Position numbers and translations under genes: made by a program. The notes below the pieces were generated by a model that saw nothing but the letters and a program-made list of their open reading frames with translations, searched no databases and had not been told where the DNA came from. From Paratinospora sagittata (taxonomy: Eukaryota; Streptophyta; Magnoliopsida; Ranunculales; Menispermaceae), in NCBI GenBank assembly GCA_035771175.1, contig JAYMFD010003870.1:1-64000 (forward strand): a stretch of DNA of 64,000 nucleotides, read 5' to 3'. Below, one piece after another: positions 25,601 through 39,400 of this stretch; the stretch's first letter is position 1; each line of letters starts with the position of its first letter.

Positions 25601-26092
25601 GAGTCCCAATATCCTTCTAGCAACCCCCCGGAATAGATGGAACTCCGTTCCAATATCCCGGTGAATTTTTGACCCCCAAATCTCAAATTTTGGTGTAAAT
25701 GAACTAAATTTACTTAGAAAATGTGTTTGAGGCAATCGCGATCAATCCACCGGATTGCTTTCTCCACCTACTCTTTAAGCGAGTTCCAATATCCTTCTAG
25801 CAACCCCCCAGAATAGAGGGAACTCCGTTCGAACATCACGGAGAATTTTTGACCCCTAAATATCAAATTTTGGTTTAAATGAACTAAATTTACTTAGAAA
25901 ATGTGTTCGAGGCAATTGCTACCAATCCACCAGATTGCTTTCTCCACCAACTTTTTGAGCGAGTCCCAATATCCTTCTAGGAACCCCCGGAATAGATGGA
26001 ACTCCATTCCAATATCCCGGTGATTTTTTGACCCCCAAATCTCAAATTTTGGTTTAAATGAACTAAATTTACTTAGAAAATGTGTTTGAGGC

Positions 26093-26790
26093 AATCGCGA
26101 TCAATCCACCGGATTGCTTTCTCCACCTACTCTTTAAGCGAGTCCCAATATCCTTCTAGCAACCCCCCAGAATAGATGGAACTCCGTTCGAACATCCCGA
26201 TGACTTTTTGACCCCTAAATATCAAATTTTGGTTTAAATGAACTAAATTTACTTAGAAAATGTGTTTGAGGCAATCGCTACCAATCCACCAGATTGCTTT
26301 CTCTACCAACTCTTTGAGCAAGTCCCAATATCCTTCTAGGAAGCCCCAGAATAGATGGAACTCCGTTCCAAAATCCCGGTGAATCTTTGACCCCCAAATC
26401 TCAAATTTTGGTTTAAATGAACTAAATTTACTTAGAAAATGTGTTTGAGGCAATCGCGATCAATCCACCGGATTGCTTTCTCCACCTACTCTTTAAGCGA
26501 GTCCCAATATCCTTCTAGCAACCCCCAGAATAGATGGAACTCCGTTCGAACATCCCGATGACTTTTTGACCCCTAAATATCAAATTTTGGTTTAAATGAA
26601 CTAAATTTACTTAGAAAATGTGTTTGAGGCAATCGCTACCAATCCACCAGATTGCTTTCTCTACCAACTCTTTGAGCGAGTCCCAATATCCTTCTAGGAA
26701 GCCCCAGAATAGATGGAACTCCGTTCCAAAATCCCGGTGAATCTTTGACCCCCAAATCTCAAATTTTGGTTTAAATGAACTAAATTTACT
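26093..26790. repeat. Tandem duplication of one A/B dimer (358-359 bp)
   Basis: Two consecutive dimers are almost the same: an A monomer with ATCCCGATGACTTTTTG followed by a B monomer with CTCTACCAACTC and AAAATCCCGGTGAATCTTTG (B monomers near 26,253 and 26,611). The second A monomer has lost one C in its C-run at about 26,521-26,526, so the offset is 358. The first B monomer has GAGCAAGTCCC near 26,319 and CTTAGAAAATG where the second has CTTAAAAAATG. Confidence 0.8.
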
Positions 26791-29700
26791 TAAAAAATGT
26801 GTTTGAGGCAATCGCGATCAATCCACCGGATTGCTTTCTCCACCTACTCTTTAAGCGAGTTCCAATATCCTTCTAGCAACCCCCCGGAATAGATGGAACT
26901 CCGTTCGAATATCCCGGAGAATTTTTGACCCCTAAATATCAAATTTTGTTTTAAATGAACTAAATTTACTTAGAAAATGTGTTTGAGGCAATCGCGACCA
27001 ATCCACCAGATTGCTTTCCCCACCAACTCTTTGAGCGAGTCCCAATATCCTTCTAGGAAGCCCCGGAATAGATGGAACTCCGTTCCAATATCCCGGTGAA
27101 TTTTTGACCCCCAAATCTCAAATTTTGGTTTAAATGAACTAAATTTACTTAAAAAATGTGTTTGAGGCAATCGCGATCAATCCACCGGATTGCTTTCTCC
27201 ACCTACTCTTTAAGCGAGTCCCAATATCCTTCTATCAACCCCCCAGAATAGATGGAACTCCGTTCGAATATCCCGATGAACTTTTGACCCCTAAATATCA
27301 AATTTTGGTTTAAATGAACTAAATTTACTTAGAAAATGTGTTCGAGGCAATCGCTACCAATCCACCGGATTGCTTTCTCCACCTACTCTTTAAGCGAGTC
27401 CCAATATCCTTCTAGCAACCACCCAGAATAGATGGAACTCCGTTCGAACATCCCGATGAATTTTTGACCCCTAAATATCAAATTTTGGTTTAAATGAACT
27501 AAATTTACTTAAAAAATGTGTTTGAGGCAATCGCGATCAATCCACCGGATTGCTTTCTCCACCTACTCTTTAAGCGAGTCCCAATATCCTTCTATCAACC
27601 CCCCGGAATAGATGGAACTCCGTTCGAATATCCCGATGAATTTTTGACCCCTAAATATCAAATTTTGGTTTAAATGAACTAAATTTACTTAGAAAATGTG
27701 TTCGAGGCAATCGCTACCAATCCACCAGATTGCTTTCTCCACCAACTTTTTGAGCGAGTCCCAATATCCTTCTAGGAACCCCCGGAATAGATGGAACTCC
27801 ATTCCAATATCCCGGTGAATTTTTGACCCCCAAATCTCAAATTTTGGTTTAAATGAACTAAATTTACTTAGAAAATGTGTTTGAGGCAATCGCGATCAAT
27901 CCACCGGATTGCTTTCTCCACCTACTCTTTAAGCGAGTCCCAATATCCTTCTAGCAACCCCCCAGAATAGATGGAACTCCGTTCGAACATCCCGATGACT
28001 TTTTGACACCCAAATCTCAAATTTTGGTTTAAATGAACTAAATTTACTTAGAAAATGTGTTTGAGGCAATCGCGATCAATCCACCGGATTGCTTTCTCCA
28101 CCTACTCTTTAAGCGAGTCCCAATATCCTTCTAGGAAGCCCCAGAATAGATGGAACACCGTTCCAATATCCCGGTGAATTTTTGACCCCCAAATCTCAAA
28201 TTTTGGTTTAAATGAACTAAATTTACTTAAAAAATGTGTTTGAGGCAATCGCGATCAATCCACCGGATTGCTTTCTCCACCAACTCTTTAAGCGAGTCCC
28301 AATATCCTTCTATCAACCCCCCAGAATAGATGGAACTCCGTTCGAATATCCCGATGAATTTTTGACCCCTAAATATCAAATTTTGGTTTAAATGAACTAA
28401 ATTTACTTAGAAAATGTGTTTGAGGCAATCGCGATCAATCCACCGGATTGCTTTCTCCACCTACTCTTTAAGCGAGTCCCAATATCCTTCTAGGAAGCCC
28501 CGGAATAGATGGAACTCCGTTCGAATATCCCGATGAATTTTTGACCCCCAAATCTCAAATTTTGGTTTAAATGAACTAAATTTACTTAGAAAATGTGTTT
28601 GAGGCAATCGCGATCAATCCACCGGATTGCTTTCTCCACCTACTCTTTAAGCGAGTCCCAATATCCTTCTAGGAAGCCCCAGAATAGATGGAACTCCGTT
28701 CCAATATCCCGGTGAATTTTTGACCCCCAAATCTCAAATTTTGGTTTAAATGAACTAAATTTACTTAAAAAATGTGTTTGAGGCAATCGCGATCAATCCA
28801 CCGGATTGCTTTCTCCACCTACTCTTTAAGCGAGTTCCAATATCCTTCTAGCAACCCCCCGGAATAGATGGAACTCCAATCGAATATCCCGGAGAATTTT
28901 TGACCCCTAAATATCAAATTTTGTTTTAAATGAACTAAATTTACTTAGAAAATGTGTTTGAGGCAATCGCGACCAATCCACCAGATTGCTTTCCCCACCA
29001 ACTCTTTGAGCGAGTCCCAATATCCTTCTAGGAAGCCCCGGAATAGATGGAACTCCGTTCCAATATCCCGGTGAATTTTTGACCCCCAAATCTCAAATTT
29101 TGGTTTAAATGAACTAAATTTACTTAAAAAATGTGTTTGAGGCAATCGCGATCAATCCACCGGATTGCTTTCTCCACCTACTCTTTAAGCGAGTCCCAAT
29201 ATCCTTCTATCAACCCCCCAGAATAGATGGAACTCCGTTCGAATATCCCGATGAACTTTTGACCCCTAAATATCAAATTTTGGTTTAAATGAACTAAATT
29301 TACTTAGAAAATGTGTTCGAGGCAATCGCTACCAATCCACCGGATTGCTTTCTCCACCTACTCTTTAAGCGAGTCCCAATATCCTTCTAGCAACCACCCA
29401 GAATAGATGGAACTCCGTTCGAACATCCCGATGAATTTTTGACCCCTAAATATCAAATTTTGGTTTAAATGAACTAAATTTACTTAAAAAATGTGTTTGA
29501 GGCAATCGCGATCAATCCACCGGATTGCTTTCTCCACCTACTCTTTAAGCGAGTCCCAATATCCTTCTATCAACCCCCCGGAATAGATGGAACTCCGTTC
29601 GAATATCCCGATGAATTTTTGACCCCTAAATATCAAATTTTGGTTTAAATGAACTAAATTTACTTAGAAAATGTGTTCGAGGCAATCGCTACCAATCCAC

Positions 29701-30805
29701 CAGATTGCTTTCTCCACCAACTTTTTGAGCGAGTCCCAATATCCTTCTAGGAACCCCCGGAATAGATGGAACTCCATTCCAATATCCCGGTGAATTTTTG
29801 ACCCCCAAATCTCAAATTTTGGTTTAAATGAACTAAATTTACTTAGAAAATGTGTTTGAGGCAATCGCGATCAATCCACCGGATTGCTTTCTCCACCTAC
29901 TCTTTAAGCGAGTCCCAATATCCTTCTAGCAACCCCCCAGAATAGATGGAACTCCGTTCGAACATCCCGATGACTTTTTGACACCCAAATCTCAAATTTT
30001 GGTTTAAATGAACTAAATTTACTTAGAAAATGTGTTTGAGGCAATCGCGATCAATCCACCGGATTGCTTTCTCCACCTACTCTTTAAGCGAGTCCCAATA
30101 TCCTTCTAGGAAGCCCCAGAATAGATGGAACACCGTTCCAATATCCCGGTGAATTTTTGACCCCCAAATCTCAAATTTTGGTTTAAATGAACTAAATTTA
30201 CTTAAAAAATGTGTTTGAGGCAATCGCGATCAATCCACCGGATTGCTTTCTCCACCTACTCTTTAAGCGAAGTCCCAATATCCTTCTATCAACCCCCCAG
30301 AATAGATGGAACTCCGTTCGAATATCCCGATGAATTTTTGACCCCTAAATATCAAATTTTGGTTTAAATGAACTAAATTTACTTAGAAAATGTGTTTGAG
30401 GCAATCGCGATCAATCCACCGGATTGCTTTCTCCACCTACTCTTTAAGCGAGTCCCAATATCCTTCTAGGAAGCCCCGGAATAGATGGAACTCCGTTCGA
30501 ATATCCCGATGAATTTTTGACCCCCAAATCTCAAATTTTGGTTTAAATGAACTAAATTTACTTAGAAAATGTGTTTGAGGCAATCGCGATCAATCCACCG
30601 GATTGCTTTCTCCACCTACTCTTTAAGCGAGTCCCAATATCCTTCTAGGAAGCCCCAGAATAGATGGAACTCCGTTCCAATATCCCGGTGAATTTTTGAC
30701 CCCCAAATCTCAAATTTTGGTTTAAATGAACTAAATTTACTTAAAAAATGTGTTTGAGGCAATCGCGATCAATCCACCGGATTGCTTTCTCCACCTACTC
30801 TTTAA
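26741..30805. repeat. 11-monomer repeat (1,975 bp), two copies
   Basis: Sequence at x matches x+1,975 from about 26,741 to 28,830; copies are about 26,741-28,715 and 28,716-30,690. Markers include GCTTTCCCCACCAAC (about 27,012 and 28,987), GCAACCACCCAG (about 27,416 and 29,391), GACTTTTTGACACCC and GGAACACCG (about 28,153 and 30,127). Differences are few: CTCCAATCG at about 28,873 for CTCCGTTCG, CACCAACTCTTTAAG near 28,279 for CACCTACTC, and an extra A near 30,270. Its second copy overlaps the start of the 18-monomer repeat. Confidence 0.87.
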
Positions 30806-33221
30806 GCGAGTCCCAATATCCTTCTATCAACCCCCCAGAATAGATGGAACTCCGTTCGAATATCCCGATGAATTTTTGACCCCTAAATATCACATTTTGG
30901 TTTAAATGAACGAAATTTACTTAGAAAATGTGTTCGAGGCAATCGCTACCAATCCACCAGATTGCTTTCTCCACCAACTCTTTGAGCGAGTCCCAATATC
31001 CTTCTAGGAAGCCCCGGAATAGATGGAACTCCGTTCCAATATCCCGGTGAATTTTTGACCCGCAAATCTCAAATTTTGGTTTAAATGAACTAAATTTACT
31101 TAGAAAATGTGTTTGAGGCAATCGCGATCAATCCACCAGATTGCTTTCTCTACCTACTCTTTAAGCGAGTTCCAATATCCTTCTAGCAACCCCCCAGAAT
31201 AGAGGGAACTCCGTTCGAACATCCCGATGAATTTTTGACCCCTAAATATCAAATTTTGGTTTAAATGAACTAAATTTACTTAGAAAATGTGTTCGAGGCA
31301 ATCGCTACCAATCCACCAGATTGCTTTCTCCACCAACTTTTTGAGCGAGTCCCAATATCCTTCTAGGAACCCCCGGAATAGATGGAACTCCATTCCAATA
31401 TCCCGGTGAATTTTTGACCCCCAAATCTCAAATTTTGGTTTAAATGAACTAAATTTATTTAGAAAATGTGTTTGAGGCAATCGCGATCAATCCACCGGAT
31501 TGCTTTCTCCACCTACTCTTTAAGCGAGTCCCAATATCCTTCTAGCAACCCCCCAGAATAGATGGAACTCCGTTCGAACATCCCGATGACTTTTTGACCC
31601 CTAAATATCAAATTTTGGTTTAAATGAACTAAATTTACTTAGAAAATGTGTTTGAGGCAATCGCTACCAATCCACCAGATTGCTTTCTCTACCAACTCTT
31701 TGAGCGAGTCCCAATATCCTTCTAGGAAGCCCCAGAATAGATGGAACTCCGTTCCAATATCCCGGTGAATCTTTGACCCCCAAATCTCAAATTTTGGTTT
31801 AAATGAACTAAATTTACTAAAAAAATGTGTTTGAGGCAATCGCGATCAATCCACCGGATTGCTTTCTCCACCTACTCTTTAAGCGAGTCCCAATATCCTT
31901 CGAACAACCCCCCAGAATAGATGGAACTCCGTTTCAATATCCCGTTGAATTTTTGACCACTAAATCTCAAATTTTGATTTAAATGAATTAAATTTACTTA
32001 GAAAATTTGTTTGAGGCAATCGCGACCAATCCACCAGATTGCTTTCTCCACCAACTCTTTGATCGAGTCCCATTATCCTTCTAGGAACCCTCGGAATAGA
32101 TGGAACTCTTTTCCAATATCCAGATGAATTTTTGACCCCTAAATATCAAATTTTGGTTTAAATGAACTAAATTTACTTAGAAAATGTGTTTGAGGCAATC
32201 GCTACCAATCCACCATATTGCTTTCTCCACCAACTCTTTGAGCGAGTCCCAATATCCTTCTAGGAAGCCCCGTAATAGATGGAACTCCGTTCCAATATCC
32301 CGGTGAATTTTTGACCCCCAAATCTCGAATTTTGGTTTAAATGAACGAAATTTACTTAGAAAATGTGTTTGAGGCAATCGCGATCAATCCACCAGATTGC
32401 TTTCTCCACCTACTCTTTAAGCGAGTCCCAATATCCTTCTAGCAACCCCCCAGAATAGGTGGAACTCCGTTCGAACATCCCAATGAATTTTTGACCCCTA
32501 AATATCAAATTTTGGTTTAAATGAACTAAATTTACTTAGAAAATGTGTTCGAGGCAATCGCTACCAATCCACCAGATTGCTTTCTCCACCTACTCTTTAA
32601 GCGAGTCCCAATATCCTTCTAGCAACCCCCCGGAATAGATGGAACTCCGTTCCAATATCCCGGTGAATTTTTGACCCCCAAATCTCAAATTTTGGTGTAA
32701 ATGAACTAAATTTACTTAGAAAATGTGTTTGAGGCAATCGCGATCAATCCACCGGATTGCTTTCTCCACCTACTCTTTAAGCGAATTCCAATATCCTTCT
32801 AGCAACCCCCCAGAATAGAGGGAACTCCGTTCCAATATCCCGGGGAATTTTTGACCCGCAAATCTCAAATTTTGGTTTAAATGAACTAAATTTACTTAAA
32901 AAATGTGTTTGAGGCAATCGCGATCAATCCACCGGATTGCTTTCTCCACCTACTCTTTAAGCGAGTCCCAATATCCTTCTATCAACCCCCCAGAATAGAT
33001 GGAACTCCGTTCGAATATCCCGATGAATTTTTGACCCCTAAATATCAAATTTTGGTTTAAATGAACTAAATTTACTTAGAAAATGTGTTCGAGGCAATCG
33101 CTACCAATCCACCAGATTGCTTTCTCTACCAACTCTTTGAGCGAGTCCCAATATCCTTCTAGGAATCCCCGGAATAGATGGAACTCCATTCCAATATCCC
33201 GGTCAATTTTTGACCCCCAAA
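29985..33221. repeat. 18-monomer repeat (3,231 bp), copy 1
   Basis: First of three head-to-tail copies. It runs through GGAACACCG (30,127), ATATCACATTTTGG (about 30,887), AATTTATTTAG (about 31,453), TTACTAAAAAAATG (about 31,814), GATTTAAATGAATTAAA (about 31,975), GAACGAAATT (about 32,343), GGTGTAAATG (about 32,694), AAGCGAATTCC (about 32,779), ATCCCGGGGAA (about 32,838) and ATCCCGGTCAA (about 33,195). Compared with copy 2 I see one extra A in GCGAAGTCCC near 30,270. Part of this unit is shared with the 11-monomer repeat, so the 18-mer was probably built next to it. Confidence 0.9.
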
Positions 33222-36200
33222 TCTCAAATTTTGGTTTAAATGAACTAAATTTACTTAGAAAATGTGTTTGAGGCAATCGCGATCAATCCACCGGATTGCT
33301 TTCTCCACCTACTCTTTAAGCGAGTCCCAATATCCTTCTAGGAAGCCCCAGAATAGATGGAACACCGTTCCAATATCCCGGTGAATTTTTGACCCCCAAA
33401 TCTCAAATTTTGGTTTAAATGAACTAAATTTACTTAAAAAATGTGTTTGAGGCAATCGCGATCAATCCACCGGATTGCTTTCTCCACCTACTCTTTAAGC
33501 GAGTCCCAATATCCTTCTATCAACCCCCCAGAATAGATGGAACTCCGTTCGAATATCCCGATGAATTTTTGACCCCTAAATATCAAATTTTGGTTTAAAT
33601 GAACTAAATTTACTTAGAAAATGTGTTTGAGGCAATCGCGATCAATCCACCGGATTGCTTTCTCCACCTACTCTTTAAGCGAGTCCCAATATCCTTCTAG
33701 GAAGCCCCGGAATAGATGGAACTCCGTTCGAATATCCCGATGAATTTTTGACCCCCAAATCTCAAATTTTGGTTTAAATGAACTAAATTTACTTAGAAAA
33801 TGTGTTTGAGGCAATCGCGATCAATCCACCGGATTGCTTTCTCCACCTACTCTTTAAGCGAGTCCCAATATCCTTCTAGGAAGCCCCAGAATAGATGGAA
33901 CTCCGTTCCAATATCCCGGTGAATTTTTGACCCCCAAATCTCAAATTTTGGTTTAAATGAACTAAATTTACTTAAAAAATGTGTTTGAGGCAATCGCGAT
34001 CAATCCACCGGATTGCTTTCTCCACCTACTCTTTAAGCGAGTCCCAATATCCTTCTATCAACCCCCCAGAATAGATGGAACTCCGTTCGAATATCCCGAT
34101 GAATTTTTGACCCCTAAATATCACATTTTGGTTTAAATGAACGAAATTTACTTAGAAAATGTGTTCGAGGCAATCGCTACCAATCCACCAGATTGCTTTC
34201 TCCACCAACTCTTTGAGCGAGTCCCAATATCCTTCTAGGAAGCCCCGGAATAGATGGAACTCCGTTCCAATATCCCGGTGAATTTTTGACCCGCAAATCT
34301 CAAATTTTGGTTTAAATGAACTAAATTTACTTAGAAAATGTGTTTGAGGCAATCGCGATCAATCCACCAGATTGCTTTCTCTACCTACTCTTTAAGCGAG
34401 TTCCAATATCCTTCTAGCAACCCCCCAGAATAGAGGGAACTCCGTTCGAACATCCCGATGAATTTTTGACCCCTAAATATCAAATTTTGGTTTAAATGAA
34501 CTAAATTTACTTAGAAAATGTGTTCGAGGCAATCGCTACCAATCCACCAGATTGCTTTCTCCACCAACTTTTTGAGCGAGTCCCAATATCCTTCTAGGAA
34601 CCCCCGGAATAGATGGAACTCCATTCCAATATCCCGGTGAATTTTTGACCCCCAAATCTCAAATTTTGGTTTAAATGAACTAAATTTATTTAGAAAATGT
34701 GTTTGAGGCAATCGCGATCAATCCACCGGATTGCTTTCTCCACCTACTCTTTAAGCGAGTCCCAATATCCTTCTAGCAACCCCCCAGAATAGATGGAACT
34801 CCGTTCGAACATCCCGATGACTTTTTGACCCCTAAATATCAAATTTTGGTTTAAATGAACTAAATTTACTTAGAAAATGTGTTTGAGGCAATCGCTACCA
34901 ATCCACCAGATTGCTTTCTCTACCAACTCTTTGAGCGAGTCCCAATATCCTTCTAGGAAGCCCCAGAATAGATGGAACTCCGTTCCAATATCCCGGTGAA
35001 TCTTTGACCCCCAAATCTCAAATTTTGGTTTAAATGAACTAAATTTACTAAAAAAATGTGTTTGAGGCAATCGCGATCAATCCACCGGATTGCTTTCTCC
35101 ACCTACTCTTTAAGCGAGTCCCAATATCCTTCGAACAACCCCCCAGAATAGATGGAACTCCGTTTCAATATCCCGTTGAATTTTTGACCACTAAATCTCA
35201 AATTTTGATTTAAATGAATTAAATTTACTTAGAAAATTTGTTTGAGGCAATCGCGACCAATCCACCAGATTGCTTTCTCCACCAACTCTTTGATCGAGTC
35301 CCATTATCCTTCTAGGAACCCTCGGAATAGATGGAACTCTTTTCCAATATCCAGATGAATTTTTGACCCCTAAATATCAAATTTTGGTTTAAATGAACTA
35401 AATTTACTTAGAAAATGTGTTTGAGGCAATCGCTACCAATCCACCATATTGCTTTCTCCACCAACTCTTTGAGCGAGTCCCAATATCCTTCTAGGAAGCC
35501 CCGTAATAGATGGAACTCCGTTCCAATATCCCGGTGAATTTTTGACCCCCAAATCTCGAATTTTGGTTTAAATGAACGAAATTTACTTAGAAAATGTGTT
35601 TGAGGCAATCGCGATCAATCCACCAGATTGCTTTCTCCACCTACTCTTTAAGCGAGTCCCAATATCCTTCTAGCAACCCCCCAGAATAGGTGGAACTCCG
35701 TTCGAACATCCCAATGAATTTTTGACCCCTAAATATCAAATTTTGGTTTAAATGAACTAAATTTACTTAGAAAATGTGTTCGAGGCAATCGCTACCAATC
35801 CACCAGATTGCTTTCTCCACCTACTCTTTAAGCGAGTCCCAATATCCTTCTAGCAACCCCCCGGAATAGATGGAACTCCGTTCCAATATCCCGGTGAATT
35901 TTTGACCCCCAAATCTCAAATTTTGGTGTAAATGAACTAAATTTACTTAGAAAATGTGTTTGAGGCAATCGCGATCAATCCACCGGATTGCTTTCTCCAC
36001 CTACTCTTTAAGCGAATTCCAATATCCTTCTAGCAACCCCCCAGAATAGAGGGAACTCCGTTCCAATATCCCGGGGAATTTTTGACCCGCAAATCTCAAA
36101 TTTTGGTTTAAATGAACTAAATTTACTTAAAAAATGTGTTTGAGGCAATCGCGATCAATCCACCGGATTGCTTTCTCCACCTACTCTTTAAGCGAGTCCC

Positions 36201-36452
36201 AATATCCTTCTATCAACCCCCCAGAATAGATGGAACTCCGTTCGAATATCCCGATGAATTTTTGACCCCTAAATATCAAATTTTGGTTTAAATGAACTAA
36301 ATTTACTTAGAAAATGTGTTCGAGGCAATCGCTACCAATCCACCAGATTGCTTTCTCTACCAACTCTTTGAGCGAGTCCCAATATCCTTCTAGGAATCCC
36401 CGGAATAGATGGAACTCCATTCCAATATCCCGGTCAATTTTTGACCCCCAAA
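33222..36452. repeat. 18-monomer repeat (3,231 bp), copy 2
   Basis: Repeats every landmark of copy 1 in order at +3,231 (+3,232 upstream of the extra A in copy 1): GGAACACCG at 33,359, ATATCACATTTTGG at about 34,118, GATTTAAATGAATTAAA at about 35,206, GCGAATTCC at 36,012 and ATCCCGGTCAA at about 36,427. I found no substitution private to this copy in the parts compared. Confidence 0.9.
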
Positions 36453-39400
36453 TCTCAAATTTTGGTTTAAATGAACTAAATTTACTTAGAAAATGTGTTT
36501 GAGGCAATCGCGATCAATCCACCGGATTGCTTTCTCCACCTACTCTTTAAGCGAGTCCCAATATCCTTCTAGGAAGCCCCAGAATAGATGGAACACCGTT
36601 CCAATATCCCGGTGAATTTTGACCCCCAAATCTCAAATTTTGGTTTAAATGAACTAAATTTACTTAAAAAATGTGTTTGAGGCAATCGCGATCAATCCAC
36701 CGGATTGCTTTCTCCACCTACTCTTTAAGCGAGTCCCAATATCCTTCTATCAACCCCCCAGAATAGATGGAACTCCGTTCGAATATCCCGATGAATTTTT
36801 GACCCCTAAATATCAAATTTTGGTTTAAATGAACTAAATTTACTTAGAAAATGTGTTTGAGGCAATCGCGATCAATCCACCGGATTGCTTTCTCCACCTA
36901 CTCTTTAAGCGAGTCCCAATATCCTTCTAGGAAGCCCCGGAATAGATGGAACTCCGTTCGAATATCCCGATGAATTTTTGACCCCCAAATCTCAAATTTT
37001 GGTTTAAATGAACTAAATTTACTTAGAAAATGTGTTTGAGGCAATCGCGATCAATCCACCGGATTGCTTTCTCCACCTACTCTTTAAGCGAGTCCCAATA
37101 TCCTTCTAGGAAGCCCCAGAATAGATGGAACTCCGTTCCAATATCCCGGTGAATTTTTGACCCCCAAATCTCAAATTTTGGTTTAAATGAACTAAATTTA
37201 CTTAAAAAATGTGTTTGAGGCAATCGCGATCAATCCACCGGATTGCTTTCTCCACCTACTCTTTAAGCGAGTCCCAATATCCTTCTATCAACCCCCCAGA
37301 ATAGATGGAACTCCGTTCGAATATCCCGATGAATTTTTGACCCCTAAATATCACATTTTGGTTTAAATGAACGAAATTTACTTAGAAAATGTGTTCGAGG
37401 CAATCGCTACCAATCCACCAGATTGCTTTCTCCACCAACTCTTTGAGCGAGTCCCAATATCCTTCTAGGAAGCCCCGGAATAGATGGAACTCCGTTCCAA
37501 TATCCCGGTGAATTTTTGACCCGCAAATCTCAAATTTTGGTTTAAATGAACTAAATTTACTTAGAAAATGTGTTTGAGGCAATCGCGATCAATCCACCAG
37601 ATTGCTTTCTCTACCTACTCTTTAAGCGAGTTCCAATATCCTTCTAGCAACCCCCCAGAATAGAGGGAACTCCGTTCGAACATCCCGATGAATTTTTGAC
37701 CCCTAAATATCAAATTTTGGTTTAAATGAACTAAATTTACTTAGAAAATGTGTTCGAGGCAATCGCTACCAATCCACCAGATTGCTTTCTCCACCAACTT
37801 TTTGAGCGAGTCCCAATATCCTTCTAGGAACCCCCGGAATAGATGGAACTCCATTCCAATATCCCGGTGAATTTTTGACCCCCAAATCTCAAATTTTGGT
37901 TTAAATGAACTAAATTTATTTAGAAAATGTGTTTGAGGCAATCGCGATCAATCCACCGGATTGCTTTCTCCACCTACTCTTTAAGCGAGTCCCAATATCC
38001 TTCTAGCAACCCCCCAGAATAGATGGAACTCCGTTCGAACATCCCGATGACTTTTTGACCCCTAAATATCAAATTTTGGTTTAAATGAACTAAATTTACT
38101 TAGAAAATGTGTTTGAGGCAATCGCTACCAATCCACCAGATTGCTTTCTCTACCAACTCTTTGAGCGAGTCCCAATATCCTTCTAGGAAGCCCCAGAATA
38201 GATGGAACTCCGTTCCAATATCCCGGTGAATCTTTGACCCCCAAATCTCAAGTTTTGGTTTAAATGAACTAAATTTACTAAAAAAATGTGTTTGAGGCAA
38301 TCGCGATCAATCCACCGGATTGCTTTCTCCACCTACTCTTTAAGCGAGTCCCAATATCCTTCGAACAACCCCCCAGAATAGATGGAACTCCGTTTCAATA
38401 TCCCGTTGAATTTTTGACCACTAAATCTCAAATTTTGATTTAAATGAATTAAATTTACTTAGAAAATTTGTTTGAGGCAATCGCGACCAATCCACCAGAT
38501 TGCTTTCTCCACCAACTCTTTGATCGAGTCCCATTATCCTTCTAGGAACCCTCGGAATAGATGGAACTCTTTTCCAATATCCAGATGAATTTTTGACCCC
38601 TAAATATCAAATTTTGGTTTAAATGAACTAAATTTACTTAGAAAATGTGTTTGAGGCAATCGCTACCAATCCACCATATTGCTTTCTCCACCAACTCTTT
38701 GAGCGAGTCCCAATATCCTTCTAGGAAGCCCCGTAATAGATGGAACTCCGTTCCAATATCCCGGTGAATTTTTGACCCCCAAATCTCGAATTTTGGTTTA
38801 AATGAACGAAATTTACTTAGAAAATGTGTTTGAGGCAATCGCGATCAATCCACCAGATTGCTTTCTCCACCTACTCTTTAAGCGAGTCCCAATATCCTTC
38901 TAGCAACCCCCCAGAATAGGTGGAACTCCGTTCGAACATCCCAATGAATTTTTGACCCCTAAATATCAAATTTTGGTTTAAATGAACTAAATTTACTTAG
39001 AAAATGTGTTCGAGGCAATCGCTACCAATCCACCAGATTGCTTTCTCCACCTACTCTTTAAGCGAGTCCCAATATCCTTCTAGCAACCCCCCGGAATAGA
39101 TGGAACTCCGTTCCAATATCCCGGTGAATTTTTGACCCCCAAATCTCAAATTTTGGTGTAAATGAACTAAATTTACTTAGAAAATGTGTTTGAGGCAATC
39201 GCGATCAATCCACCGGATTGCTTTCTCCACCTACTCTTTAAGCGAATTCCAATATCCTTCTAGCAACCCCCCAGAATAGAGGGAACTCCGTTCCAATATC
39301 CCGGGGAATTTTTGACCCGCAAATCTCAAATTTTGGTTTAAATGAACTAAATTTACTTAAAAAATGTGTTTGAGGCAATCGCGATCAATCCACCGGATTG

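Larger units (their letters stand above)
21181..26190. repeat. Long repeat unit, copy 3 (complete, ~28 monomers)
   Basis: The fullest copy. It has both the AATAGAAGGAAC monomer lost from copy 1 (about 23,123) and the dimer lost from copy 2 (about 25,650-26,030). GAATTC is at 21,692, ATATCACATTTTGG at about 23,886, GATTTAAATGAATTAAA at about 24,970 and GGTGTAAATG at about 25,690. Its length of about 5,010 fits 28 monomers. It ends where ATCCCGGAG of the other copies becomes ATCCCGATGAC, at about 26,190. Small private changes include CACCGTATTG near 23,237, AAACCTC near 23,526, TTACTGAG near 24,993 and TTTTTCACCCCC near 25,309. Confidence 0.85.
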
